A stretch of DNA of 64,000 nucleotides, from positions 18,424,615-18,488,614 of the forward strand of contig JBANSL010000012.1 of the NCBI GenBank assembly GCA_037127255.1, read 5' to 3'. Numbering within the stretch: position 1 is the first letter of the stretch; each line of letters begins with the position of its first letter. Made by a program: the position numbers and the translations under genes. Of this stretch, positions 33,078-45,000 are shown in pieces. Below the pieces are notes generated by a model that was not told the origin of the DNA, did not search any database, and saw only the letters and a program-made list of their open reading frames with translations. The stretch comes from Persicaria tinctoria. Taxonomy: Eukaryota > Streptophyta > Magnoliopsida > Caryophyllales > Polygonaceae.

Positions 33078-34622
33078 AAAGTGTAGAAAAACAGAAGTCA
33101 TTTTTGTTTATTTTAATGGATTAAATAAGTAAAAGGGGAGGAGATTGGTTAGAGGGAGTATATTAAAGTAATTAAAATGTAATGGATGACAATCGAGAGC
33201 CACAAAGAGTGGGCAAGTGGCACTTATCTCCCCTCACAGTTCCACCCTACAAAGTAGCCGCTGACGTGTTAGGCAGCTATTCACCAATCAAGCCCATCTG
33301 GGACCCACTCTAAAATATCTGATAAGTATCTTCAACAACAGTGCCCCACCAGTTTCGACTTTTCCTACTCACCACTCGTTTCTTTATTTCCTTGGAGCGG
33401 GGCCCACTAGGCCAACATTCTCAAAAATATCCCACACTATTTCGTACCCACCCAATTAAAATATCCCAACGAATATTTTTGTTGAATTTTGGCGAGAGGC
33501 CTGATTTGTTTGGGATTATTTGTATACACACTCACAGTTACAACTTACAATGTATGCAACCACTATTTTTGTTCAAAATATCACAAATTTATTTTATTTT
33601 ATTTTTTTGTAAAAAATTGGAAATAATATGCATTTCAAGTTGTACTGTAGTATTACAATCCAGGCACTTATAGTGAATATTTAGTAAATAAATGTCCACA
33701 TCTTTGAAACTTTAGTTGTGATTTGATTTTCAACTATTGTTAACATTTATTGACAAAACACACCACCCTCTAGAAGTCTCAAAAAGATTGCTCATGAGGC
33801 ATCAAACGCGTTTCCTTGTGATATCATTACATTAGTTAGTGTCCCTAAATTTACACATATATTTGGTTGACAGAAAGACACATAAATTCAACTTTTTAAA
33901 AATTTTAATTAAAATTTAACCAAATAATTTTTTTTTAAATTATCTGAAAGTACCTTCTACGGGAATTTAATTACCAAGAAGTGACTTTCTAGAAATTGTA
34001 TTCCTCACTATTAACTAAACAGGCCCAAACAACTTTTTTCAACTCTATTTTTTTTTTTAAAAATAAGTGGCTAATAAAATAAAAATGTCAATCATTAATT
34101 TAAAATTAAATACTGCTATAAATTTATCCTCCACTTGATCTTAGCCAAAAGGGCGAGAAAGATATGAAGAAAATATTGGACACAAATAAATATCTCATGT
34201 GAGGAAAAAAGTAAGGATTGTTTACAGAGAGATTGGGCCTCCACGTACACTGAAAACGACCTCATAAGGGATACTGTAACTAAGATATTTTTTTCCCCGC
34301 CATAGATTTTTCTAGATTAGACCTAAACCGTACATCAATCTTTTGCTTTTCCCAATTCAAATAAAATCGTCCAGTCTGGACTTCCCTTATTGTACTGCCC
34401 ACCAATCCCACCGGTCCCCTTTCATCTTTAGATATTTTTAGATTTTTCTGAGTTTAATAAAGACCACCAATCTCTTGTATCTACGTCTCCATTTCCCTTT
34501 TCTCGACTTATCTGGGGGTTACCTTTGAATTGGGGTTTTTCTAGGTTTCTACTTGGAGATGTGATGGGCATTGGGTAGATTTGGGTTTTGATTCTTTTGA
34601 ATTGTGTGTTGGGTTTTGAGAA
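33078..34622 (+). promoter_or_regulatory. PRR upstream region with three evening elements
   Basis: The evening element AAAATATCT occurs on plus at 33312-33320 and on minus at 34283-34291 and 34430-34438. A CCA1-binding-type AAAAATCT follows on minus at 34440-34447. The two proximal ones lie about 340 and 190 bp before the ATG. These motifs are bound by the MYB factors CCA1/LHY and RVE8 and are known to time PRR5 and PRR9 expression. A U2 snRNA-like fragment lies at 34127-34165. No other gene is seen in this interval. Confidence 0.65.
34127..34165 (-). pseudogene. U2 snRNA 5'-end fragment
   Basis: On minus the sequence starts ATATCTTTCTCGCCCTTTTG and continues GCTAAGATCAAGTGGAGGAT. It matches the first 39 or so nucleotides of U2 snRNA (ATACCTTTCTCGGCC.., including the branch-site recognition region) with a few changes, then diverges. 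The Sm site and the 3' stem-loops are absent, so it is not a working snRNA. A weak upstream-element-like TCCTCACATGAGA lies on its 5' side. Confidence 0.7.
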
Positions 34623-37600
34623 ATGGGTGAAGAAAATGCAATGGGAATGGAGGTGGAGATGAAGGAAGATGAAAGAGGGGAGGAGACGAGGAGCAAGAGC
34701 AGCCGTAAAGACGGGTTGAGTCCAGTTGTTAGATGGGAGAGGTTTCTTCCGAAAATGGCGGTTAGGGTTTTGCTGGTTGAATCTGATGACTCCACTCGTC
34801 AGATCATCTCAGCTCTTCTCAGGAAATGCAATTACAAAGGTCAGTGATCAAACCCCCATGATTTGATGCTTTCTTCAACTTCTTGATTTTGATCTTTAAT
34901 CTTACTGCTATGAATTGTGTTGTTAGTAGCTGTAATCATATTTAGCATTTCAGAGTTCAGACTTTGTTAGGTGAAGATAGTTGTGATAACTGATAAGTAT
35001 AATTGGGGAAGTTTGATGGCTAATCAATGAAACTATAAAGCATGATGGGTGTGTGTACATCGAATTTGTGGGTGGATTGAGTTTAATCAATGAAACTACA
35101 TATTAGTTTAGGACTCAAATTTCAAATTAGATTGGCCTTCTTTTGACAGATTTGAAAGGCTTAGTCTTTAATAGGTAGTATGTAGATATTTTGCTATTGG
35201 AATTGTTCATGTTGCTTTATAGGTATTTTGACACAAACTAGCTTGTTGTATGTTATAGTTGCTGCCGTTGCTGATGGCTTGAGAGCTTGGGAGGTGTTGA
35301 AGGAAAGGTCGCAGACCATTGATCTCATACTGACAGAGATTGATCTTCCATCGATATCTGGATTTGCCCTTCTCACATTGATCGCGGAAGACAACTTATG
35401 CAAAAACATCCCTGTCATAAGTATGCTTCCTGACAATTGCAAACTCTTTCCACAAATTTGATTGTACTTTTCTTAGTTCTAATTGTTGTTTTATGAACCA
35501 TGGCAAACAGTAATGTCCGCTCATGACTCGATTGGAACGGTGCATAAATGTATGATGAGAGGTGCGGCTGACTTCCTCATGAAGCCTATCAGGATCAATG
35601 AGCTGAAGAACCTGTGGCAGCACGTCTGGAGAAGGCAATCTGTAAGTTCAATTCATCCTTTTATCACAAGTTTTTCAGTGATGTATATAATTCGGTAAAT
35701 AAGAAGCTAATTTCTCAATTTGATTTATGCTAGTGTCAGTCAGCAATAGGCTGTGGGTTAAGTCTTCAAGTTGAGAGTGCTGCACCACTGATTGTTGATG
35801 AGGCAACTGCTGAAAACAACACTGGTAGTGATCGCTCAAGCGGCTCTAAAACTCTTCTTCAAACAGAAGATGCATGCTTCAAGAAAGGAAGTGATGCTCA
35901 GGTTGGCGATTCTAATCTCTTTGAAACACCAGGATTTACAAACATATGGATATTTCTGTCTCTGTAATAGCTCTGTATTAGCTTTGGAGATAAACTTGAA
36001 TCTGATTTCAGCATCTTGCCAAGAAAACCGGTTTTCAGCATCATTGTTGAGTTCTTGAGATTAAGAATTAACAGAAATCAGCACATATCATGTTTCTGGA
36101 ATCATGTATATCATTTACTCGACTTTGATTTCTGTCAATTTAAAGATACTAATGTGTTCTATGACTTCTCGTGCAGAGCTCTTGTACGAACCCTAGCTTG
36201 GAAGCCAGAAGTTCATATGCTGAAGAAGAGTCTAAAGGTCTCTCTATATCAATGAGCCTCCAACCTCCTGTTGGTGATGCCATGGATCCACAAGATGATG
36301 ACGGCTCAGTAAAGAACTCATGTACACGTGCGAATATAGTTGCAGGTGAGTAGTTTCCCTTCTTCCATTTCTTCATCAAGATTACATTAGCGTTTTTTTG
36401 TTCATAACAGAAAATGTTGCAATGGGAAGGGAGTGAAATGTGAAACCTTAACTTACAGTACAGACTGCATAGATTCTGTTGGTTGGAGTTGTTTACTTCT
36501 AATAATTTCTATTACAATTTCTATCGATGTTTCTTTTTTGAGATTCTTACACGAATTCACCTTTTGGGTGCAGATGAAGATCTTTCCAAGAGCAAGTATA
36601 CACATGGAGGAAAACAAGGGCATAATCTATTTGAGATTGGTAATGATCTTGGCTCTCAAGCTAGTGAAAGGCCTACTACCCGTACTGAGTCTTCTAGAGA
36701 AGTAATTGATTTGATTGGAGCTTTTGATAACAAGGGCGCCTATGGTGGTTCGTGTTTGAATAATGGACCAAAAATCTTCGAGTCGTCGGACCTGAATCTT
36801 TCCTGGAGAGGGTTTCAACTTCCTGGCCTTGAAAACAACACAAACCCAAAGAAGAATGTGCTGATCCATTCAAATGTTTCCGCCTTCTCACGGTATTGCA
36901 CCTTCTTAGTTTGATCCTTGATGGACAACTTGTATGCATTCCCAAACTGGGAAAAAAATTCAATCATGAATGCTGTTGTGCTGATCAAGAGAATGAAACC
37001 ATGATAGGTACACTAACAAGCAATCACAACATCTGCCAATTGAGAGCACAAGGAATGCTGTTGAGCGCATGTCCATCCATGTTCAAGCTAATTACTCGGA
37101 GACCAAGGAAGGGTCATCTACTTATAATAGGAGTGCAGCATCTCTTCCGATGCACCACCGGGAAGAACCTGAAGTGGCATTACTTTATGAGCAACAAAGA
37201 AAACACCCTATCCATATTGCAACAAGAGATCCCGATTCCTTGAAGCATTTTGGTGCAGAATCTGCCATTTTCCATGAGCAGCGTTTTATATGTATTGATG
37301 AGCGCGAAAGACAGGAGCAGCAGATGGATAGTATGGATAAAAACACTCAGTTTTCCCCTGCCACTGATCAGAGTGGCAGCGACAGCTTCAGCAATGGCGC
37401 TGTGGCTCGTACGAATTGGCCTGGAAGCATGTGTGCTAGTAACGGCAATGTGATCCCGAGTGTCCATCCGATAGCTGCTGCCTCAGAGAATGGGAATGTC
37501 GATGAGAGATTCCTCCCTCTGGACAAGAGAAATCAAAGAGAAGCTGCACTCATGAAATTCCGTTTGAAGAGAAAAGAAAGATGCTACGAAAAGAAGGTAA

Positions 37601-37815
37601 CAACCAATGTTGATTAGCATTGATAATATGGTTTATTTCAACTTTGTGTGCTCTTTTTGCTAACCAGCAGTAAAATTCATCTACAGGTCCGATACGAAAG
37701 CCGGAAGAAGCTAGCAGACCAGCGCCCACGCGTGAAGGGACAGTTTGTTCGTCGCATCCCTCCCGACCCTCCTCCAATGAATCCCCAAGCCGATTATGCT
37801 TCAGTTGGTGGTTAA
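34623..37815 (+). CDS. Pseudo-response regulator, PRR5/PRR9-like (circadian clock)
   Basis: Exons: 34623-34839, 35259-35420, 35511-35641, 35734-35901, 36177-36345, 36574-36892, 37008-37596 and 37687-37815. They total 1884 nt, giving 627 residues. The pseudo-receiver starts at [20 protein letters not shown]; the phospho-acceptor Asp is Glu (ILTEIDLPS, Glu99), and the domain ends with [26 protein letters not shown] motif (about 355-359) resembles an EAR repression motif. A C-terminal CCT domain begins near residue 564 ([20 protein letters not shown]) and continues in the last exon. Known role: nuclear repressors of CCA1/LHY expressed in sequence through the day. [20 protein letters not shown] matches PRR5/PRR9 better than PRR7 or TOC1; which of the two cannot be settled here. 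Confidence 0.94.
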
Positions 37816-38797
37816 CTAGCTAATCCAAGCCCTCTCTTTTGTTGTAGTGTGAATCACAAAGCAGACCAGATAGAACCTTTTTCTCTTTTCTTATCCAGGA
37901 TGACTAGAGTACATGACAATTTTTCTTTGGTACTCTGTAGATTCCATGTTGATATGTCGATACTTGACAACGATAAACAACGATCACAAATAAATCTTGT
38001 TAGTCTTTATATATTATGGGTGCACTTGAAATTTTTACGAGCGCATTTAGTTGTTATAATGGGGCTGTTCGAGGAGGTTAATTGTATGACAGAAGTTATT
38101 CTTTTTCAGAATTTCAATCAAAATAGCAAATTTATAGATCCTACTGTCACATACTCACAGACAATACTTTATAGACAAAAATCAAATTTTACTCAGGGAA
38201 AATTTTGATCAACCCCTTCATTGATTGTGCTTCAATTTTTACCATAACTAAAAGTTGCAAGAATAAGAGTATTTTCAAGCCTTTAACTCGTTATAAAGCG
38301 CAATAAGCTCTTTATAAGCAATCAACACATTGCGTCTAATCTAAAGAGTTATCATGGATGAAGGGCGACTCATAGGACGAAAAGATCCTTGGCCAAAAAA
38401 CATGGTATTCATCACAGTACCACTGCTCATCTAACATATCATACTACATATTTGACAGATTTAAAAGATTTCATTGTTCATCAACATCACAGTATCAGCC
38501 TTCAAACTGAACATAGTAGCTGCTTTCAGTGAAATAAAAAACCATCCTATGTGATACCATTTCAATTTTCAAGATCTTTTTCCAGTAGAATGCATCAGTT
38601 TCCTTGCCGTGTCTCCTTGCACTCGAAACCAACTTAACTTCAAGTTGGAACGAAAAGCGAAGATCCTCTCAAATTCAACAACAAATGACCTTTTCTTGAT
38701 GTTAAAAAGGCAATCCATATCATTCATATCAGCTGCAAACTGCTAGATGAAAAACAAAATCACTAGAGGCAACATCAGCACTCATGTTGCAGAAATT
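37816..38797. other. Convergent intergenic region between PRR and TTG1
   Basis: This holds the 3' UTRs of both genes (PRR from the left, TTG1 from the right). No additional gene or repeat is recognised. Confidence 0.5.
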
Positions 38798-39820
38798 CTA
38801 AACTTTCAGCATCTGCAATTTATTCGAAAAGGCGATAGCAATCCAGTCAGGCAGGGCTGCAGACCACTGCAACTGATTGATCTCCGATGCAGCAGAGTAA
38901 ACCGACAGCGGATCGATCCCGCTTGGACTAGCCACAATAGGCATCTCCCAGATGAGCGCCTGACCGTCGTCTCCAGCTGAGCAGATGTGCTTGGAGCTAT
39001 GTGGCGCCCAGGCGATGGCATTGACGCTAGACGAGTGCCTCTCGAGCTCCGCCACAGGCATTGTAGGAGAGCGAATGTCGAGTATCACCACCTTGTTGCT
39101 GTCCATCAGGATCGTAGCCATGTAGCTGAGGTCTTGCTTGTTCCAGGAGAGCCTAAGCAGCGAGGTGTCCGGCTCCGGCGATTCGTAGATGATGGTGGAG
39201 TGCTCCTTGTCGCGGAGATCGAAGATGCGGACGCTGCCATCGGCGGAGACGGAGGCGAAAACGCCGGCGCCGCCCCAGGCGATGTCGTAGACCTCTTTAT
39301 CGTGCGCGATCAGCTGCGTTTCGACGGTTTCCTTCTCGACGTCCCAGATCGTGCAGGTAGTGTCGATGCTGGAGGTGCCGATCCTCGTCGGGACGACGTC
39401 GTTCCAATCGAAGGAGGTGAGCGGGGCGCAGAACTCGCTGGACTTGGAATTGTTGAGGACGGAGATCGGCGATCCGGCGTCGGTTCCGTGGAGGTTGTAG
39501 AGGCGGAGGAAGTCGGCGGAGGAGGCGAGGAGGGCGGGGGAAGAAGGATTCGGGTTGAACATGAGCTTCGTGGGAGGGTATGGGTGGGGGAAGGAGAGGG
39601 ATGGATTGGGGGTTAGGGTTAGGGTTTCGTCATCGAAGGTGAGGATGTCGACCTGGTTGTTGTACTCCTCGATGAAGCTGCCGACGGCGAGGTAGGTGTG
39701 GCCGGCGCGGCGGGGGAGGTGGCCGCCGGCGGAGAAGGACATGGCGTAGAGGGGGTAAGGGGAGTCATAGGTGACCAAATTCTCCTGTCGGAGGTGAGAT
39801 TCCTGAGCCGAATTGTCCAT
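38798..39820 (-). CDS. TTG1: TTG1, WD40-repeat protein of MYB-bHLH-WD40 complexes
   Basis: Single exon, 340 residues, the same size as Arabidopsis TTG1 (341). The start [20 protein letters not shown] and YPLYAMSFS match the family; an in-frame ATG 54 nt upstream would add 18 residues with no family match. WD repeats are visible at [20 protein letters not shown] with [28 protein letters not shown] with VRIFDLRD, and [20 protein letters not shown] with ALIWEM. The ending is [12 protein letters not shown]. Known role: a scaffold for R2R3-MYB and bHLH factors in anthocyanin, proanthocyanidin, trichome, root-hair and seed-coat mucilage control, acting in the nucleus and cytosol. Close paralogues LWD1/2 are clock proteins, but the N-terminus is that of TTG1. 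Confidence 0.95.
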   Translation of the reverse strand: MDNSAQESHLRQENLVTYDSPYPLYAMSFSAGGHLPRRAGHTYLAVGSFIEEYNNQVDILTFDDETLTLTPNPSLSFPHPYPPTKLMFNPNPSSPALLASSADFLRLYNLHGTDAGSPISVLNNSKSSEFCAPLTSFDWNDVVPTRIGTSSIDTTCTIWDVEKETVETQLIAHDKEVYDIAWGGAGVFASVSADGSVRIFDLRDKEHSTIIYESPEPDTSLLRLSWNKQDLSYMATILMDSNKVVILDIRSPTMPVAELERHSSSVNAIAWAPHSSKHICSAGDDGQALIWEMPIVASPSGIDPLSVYSAASEINQLQWSAALPDWIAIAFSNKLQMLKV

Positions 39821-40440
39821 TTTCTCCGGTGAAATTGGGGATTGAGGACGACCCTGATGGGATTGATTTCGCAATTTCTAGGGTTTTTTGGAAGGGGGAT
39901 TAGGGGAGGGTGGAGTCGAGGGAGTAAAAGGGATTGGAAAGAGGCAACGATCGAAGATGGTAGTCGGAGGAGTCAACGGTCAACGCCACCACCTCGTCGG
40001 TTTCATACTTTGTTTTGTAGAAACTTTTCGGAGTTGGAACTTCGAAAGTTCGAAGGTATGGAAAAGTCTAGTTTTAGTAGTTTGGACTTGATTTTTTTTT
40101 TTTAATAAAGAAAGGATTCGGTTGGCTATGCCTATAACGATTTCGTTGTCAATCGAGAGCATTTTCATGGATAAGATTGATGAGATTTGGATGATATAGT
40201 AATTAGATATGAATTTCATCAATTTGATCGGAAATAAATGACTTTTGCATGTAATTTGAAGAGCTCTTGCAAAAACTACTCTCTTTGTTCGTTAATATTT
40301 GACGTTTTAAAGATTTTTTAGCTTTAGTAATGTCCAACCTCACGTTTGGCCCCACTTCTTTTACTTTTTAATTTTTCTAATTAATTTTTTTTTCAAAATG
40401 AAAGGAAGGGCAGTAGAAATAATTTGTGAGTCGTGGCTCA
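39821..40440 (-). promoter_or_regulatory. TTG1 upstream region
   Basis: This is the sequence upstream of the TTG1 ATG. A half Stowaway-like end (CTCTCTTTGTTCGTT near 40277) indicates an old MITE. I could not point to a certain TATA box. Confidence 0.35.
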
Positions 40441-41230
40441 TTATATGATCAACATCACCCTCCCCAAGCCCAGAATGAAGGAGAAAAGACAGGAGGTTCT
40501 TGCAAGCGATGATGATGATCAAGAGTAGATCAAAGTAGCATCTAAAGACAAGGTGGAAGGACCTTCATCCAAGGTGGGTAACTCGAAATCTGAGCTCTTG
40601 AAGAACATCGGAATCATTGTGATTTACAAATCAGAATCCTCCTCGTCAAAGCTTTTTGGTAGAGCTTCGAGCTTCTCTTCTCACGTGGATGAGGGTGAGA
40701 AGGCTCTGACCGATCAGAAACCAACTGAAGCTGAGGACATGCCGACTACTGGATATGTTCAAGAGCCCCTTCCTGGTGATGATATCATGGAATTGTAGTC
40801 CGAGTTGCCTCCTATACCCTTTCTCTAACAACCTGATAATGATGACACATACGATTAAGAGGATGTGCTATTTGAGGATGACTTGGCTGACCCCATGTGA
40901 ATCTACTGTCAAGAAGCTTTTGAAGACATCTTTAATGGTGTGGAGTTCCAAATCTCCAACCTGAGTGATCCGACTATCTTGACTGACTCGTTGAAGAATG
41001 CTGCAACAGTTACCACCCCTTCTTTCTCCTTTGTTCAAAGGTTGGAGAAGCTTGGGATGGCTACAACTTCCACGTCTGAATCGGGAAAAAGAAAGGGTCG
41101 CATGGGAGACTCCGACTCGACCTCTTCCTATCTGAGGAAGGAGGTGGAAAGAAGCCCCGCACCGATGAATGAACAAACTGGTAGCTTGAGGAGCAAGGTC
41201 TGAAGGTATCAAACAAGTATGATTATAATA
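40441..41230 (+). other. Possible LINE ORF1 remnant
   Basis: Ser/Lys/Glu-rich open pieces (40553-40797 and 40940-41203) with GKRKGRMGDSDSTSSYLRKE resemble the C-terminal tail of plant L1 ORF1 proteins, and they lie upstream of a LINE in the same orientation. No CCHC knuckle or RNA-binding domain is visible, so this remains a weak inference. Confidence 0.3.
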
Positions 41231-42039
41231 TATGAAGCAAGTAACTCTAGAAGCAAGAATAACACTTCTGATCCCCTTTTGTATCGTGAATACCTTGGGA
41301 AGTGGTTCTCTTTTTGAATGTTGTATGTATATGTCGACCCAGATCAGAACCTTTTGGCTATATGATCTTATAAGCCGATTAAGTACTAAGCTAGGGGTGG
41401 TATCTAGTCTAAGAAACTGTTTGTTGGTTATGGTTTGGAAGTATCAAATGTTAATAGATGCATATGTTTATATCTTCTGTTGCATTTTGATTTGGATCAT
41501 TGATGCTGCTGGCAGCTTTCTTAGCCAAACGATACTGCTTATTCAACATTGTGAGCCTAAATATTCTAATTGTATGATTTGCTTTATAATCAACCAATTT
41601 GAAAGGAAGAACGTAAGAACTAGTTTAGATTATAGCCGAATTAAGCAAGATCCCACTTCTTCGATATTTGATTCCATAGGTAAACGCATGAACCCCTTGC
41701 GGATGTCTCTACCTCAGTGAGATACAAAAAGGATGAAAATCAAAAGAAAGTAAGGAAATTATCAAGAGACGGTTTTGCTCCTTCTATTCTCAAACTTTTC
41801 AATAACCCAAATTACAAGTGCAATCCCGCCCAAAGCAATAATCATCAGATTCTACCTCATATTGCGTCTACAATTGCTCACAATTTAAAACCCCCCAACG
41901 CTGGGTTTCTTCTTGCTCATTATCTTATCTATGTCAAAAATTATCTTGGAATTTTTTATAGAAATTTTATAGCTTTGAATTTTTTAGATAGCTACCGGGG
42001 GTTATCCCTTCCGCTCCGGGTTTGTCAAATTGTTTAAAA
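41231..42039 (+). other. Spacer before the LINE endonuclease
   Basis: Open but composition-poor sequence without a domain. It may be the interval between ORF1 and ORF2 of the LINE that follows. Confidence 0.3.
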
Positions 42040-45000
42040 TGATACTTTGCTTGAAATTGCCGAGGAATCAGCAAACCAACTTTCTGGATGGATGTCAACG
42101 CATTTTGTAAAAACGAACAAATTCAACTCCTTGCACTAACAGAAACTAAAGCAAGCACAGACCCTCTTGACCACCTATGGCGCGCTGCTGGTTTTGACAA
42201 TGCCATTTGGGTCCCCTCCGTTGGTCGGGTAGGTGGGCTTGGAGTACTATGGAAATCTCACCATCTCCCCTGTGAGGAAATTTCTGAAATTATTCGTCTT
42301 CCTAGAATTATTGGAATAAAATATGAAAACACGAATTCTAAAACTCGGATCAACTTGTTCTTTATTTATGGTCCTCCTTAATCGAAAGACAAGGATAATT
42401 TCTGGGAGGCTTTACTCTCGTTGGTCAATGACTCCACCTTGCCGTGTATAGTTATTGGTGACACAAATGAAATTCTACATCCAGATGAAAAGGAAGGAGG
42501 TGCGGAAGTGAACTCAAAAAGATTTGACAGATTAAGTAATTTCATAAACCTCTCTAACATGATCGATATTCCTTTCACTGGTAACAAATTTACTTGGAGG
42601 AAAAAAGTTTGTGAACCTGATAACATTCTTGAAAGACTGGATAGAGTCCTTGTTTACCAAGAGATTATCCAAATTTGCCCATCGATCCAAATGAAACATT
42701 ACGCCTTTACAACGTCCGACCACTGCCCGATAACTATAAATATTCACACGATAGATGAGTTTAAGGCCCCTCCTTTTAAGTTTGAAAACATCTAGTTACA
42801 AAGGAAGGATTACAAATATATTGTCAAACAATCCTAGAGGTCATCATGTTCTGGATCGGCTATGTATAACCTGATGTTTAAACATCGAATATTAAAATTG
42901 AAAAAAAAGGCTTGGAATAAGAAAAAGTTTGAAAACATCTTTAACCAACTTCAAGAATTTGAGGATAAACTTCTGCAAACCCAAACTACAACAAGCATTT
43001 ACAACGACATAGAGATGAAACTTCAACAAAACCTGCTAAAGAAAAAGGAGCAGTTATTTCTCTTCCACAAAAGTTACTGGAGTCAGCGGGCTAAATCTAA
43101 ACACATTCGCCTTGCTGACTCCAATTCAGGGTATTTCCATCGAATTGCAACAGGAAGAAGAAATCAAAAGATAACAAGGCAAATAACTACAGGAGAAAGA
43201 ACCCAAATATCCGAAGAACACAATATTAGAAAAAAAAAATACAAAGAGACATTGAAATAAGATTTACAAAAAGTAACATAAATAAAAACTTGCTACAAAA
43301 ATACCTAAGACCAATACAAATGGAAATCACTGATTCCGACAACAGAGAACTAATCAAACCGGTTACAAACTGTGAAATCAAAGGTGTTGTGATTAGCCTT
43401 GGTAATAATAAGTCGTCGGGGCCTGATGGTTGGACAGGTGAGTTCTACAAAACACATTGGGACATTGTAGGCTCTTTTGTTACAAAAGCAGTTAAAACTT
43501 TCTTTCACCAAGGTAGATTACTTAAGTAGATAAATTATACCTTTATCTCTCTCCTTCAAAAATGTGAAAATCCAACTACGACAAACAATTACAGACCTAT
43601 CAGTCTGTGTTCAACAATATATAAAATCATATCCAAAATTATTACCGAGTGAATGAAAAAGGTTATTGGTAAATTAATCCATCCGCTTCAAGGAGCCTTT
43701 GTCTCCGATAGAGCTATCCAAGATAATATTCTAATAGCACATGAGATTTTTCATTCCATAAAAAATAGAAAAGGTCGGACAGGTTGGGCGGCTATTAAAC
43801 TAGATATGGAAAAGGCGCGCTTATGACAGAGTCGAATGAGACTTTACACAAGTAGTTTTGGAAAAGTTTGGTTTTCACCCTACCTTCGTTTCGCGGATAA
43901 TGGAGTGTGTAACGACTATATCCTTCTTTGTATTAGTAAATAATGGGCCAACAGAAATGTTTAAACCATCAAGAGGACTCAGACAAGGTGACCCTATGTC
44001 ACCCTTTCTTTTCATCCTTGGGGCTGAAACACTAGCCGAGAGACTAGTGACGGAATCTACGAATCCACCAAAACACATTGATTTCCCCATTGGACGTTTT
44101 GGACCAACAATCCTTCCTTGCCTTTAATGATGAAATCATTGTCTTCTCAAAAGGAATTAACAACACTGCTCAAACTGTTCGTAGAATTGTGGATGAATAG
44201 TGTCAAATTTCTAGCTAACTCGTTAATTTTCACAAGTCTGCATTCCAAATATCCTCGGGATTAGACCATCAACGATCGACGCAGGTCCAAAGCATACTGC
44301 AAATCCCCAATACTAGATCTTTGGACAAATATTTAGGATGTCCAATCATTAACGGCATGGTCAACAAGGAAACGTTTCAAGAAATCGTTTGTAAAAGCAA
44401 AGAAAACTGACAAAATGGCGTGCTTCTGCTCTTTCTCAAGTAGGGAGATCAGTGCTGATAAGATCGAATCTAGCAGCAAAACCAATCTACACAATGCAAA
44501 GTTTCATGCTACCGTCAAAAATTCATCATGAGCTAGATCAAATTAAAAGGTGTTTCTTTTGGAACAAAGATCTGCACCACAAACCACTTATCAGCTAAGA
44601 CCTAATTTTCAAAGCAAAAGAAGATGGTGACTTTGGAATAAGGAAAACAAAAGATATGAATGAAGCCATATAGATGAAACTGCTCTGGAAAGTTCTGGCA
44701 GAACCAAACAATGCATGTGTACAAATTATAAGAAATAAGTATCTTAAACAAGAAGATTTATTCCAATATACAAGGAAAGGGGGTTTGTCCTGGCAATGGG
44801 GACAACTCAGCAAGCTCATAAACACCTTTAAACAAGGACTTATTTGGGCAACGGGAGATGAAAAATTGGTTAAATTTTGGACACACAACTGGATATCAAC
44901 AACTCCGTTATATAAGAGACTAAACAAAGACCCTAGGGACTATCCACACCATCGAATTGTTAGTGACTATATCCAAAATGGAGAGTGGAAAGAACATGAA

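Noticed and set aside
38987..39616. 209-residue open frame on plus inside TTG1
   Set aside because: Antisense shadow of the GC-rich TTG1 coding region; Arg/Gly/Val-rich with no domain.
39821..39874. Upstream in-frame ATG for TTG1
   Set aside because: MDNSA is the conserved start; the extra 18 residues are probably leader.
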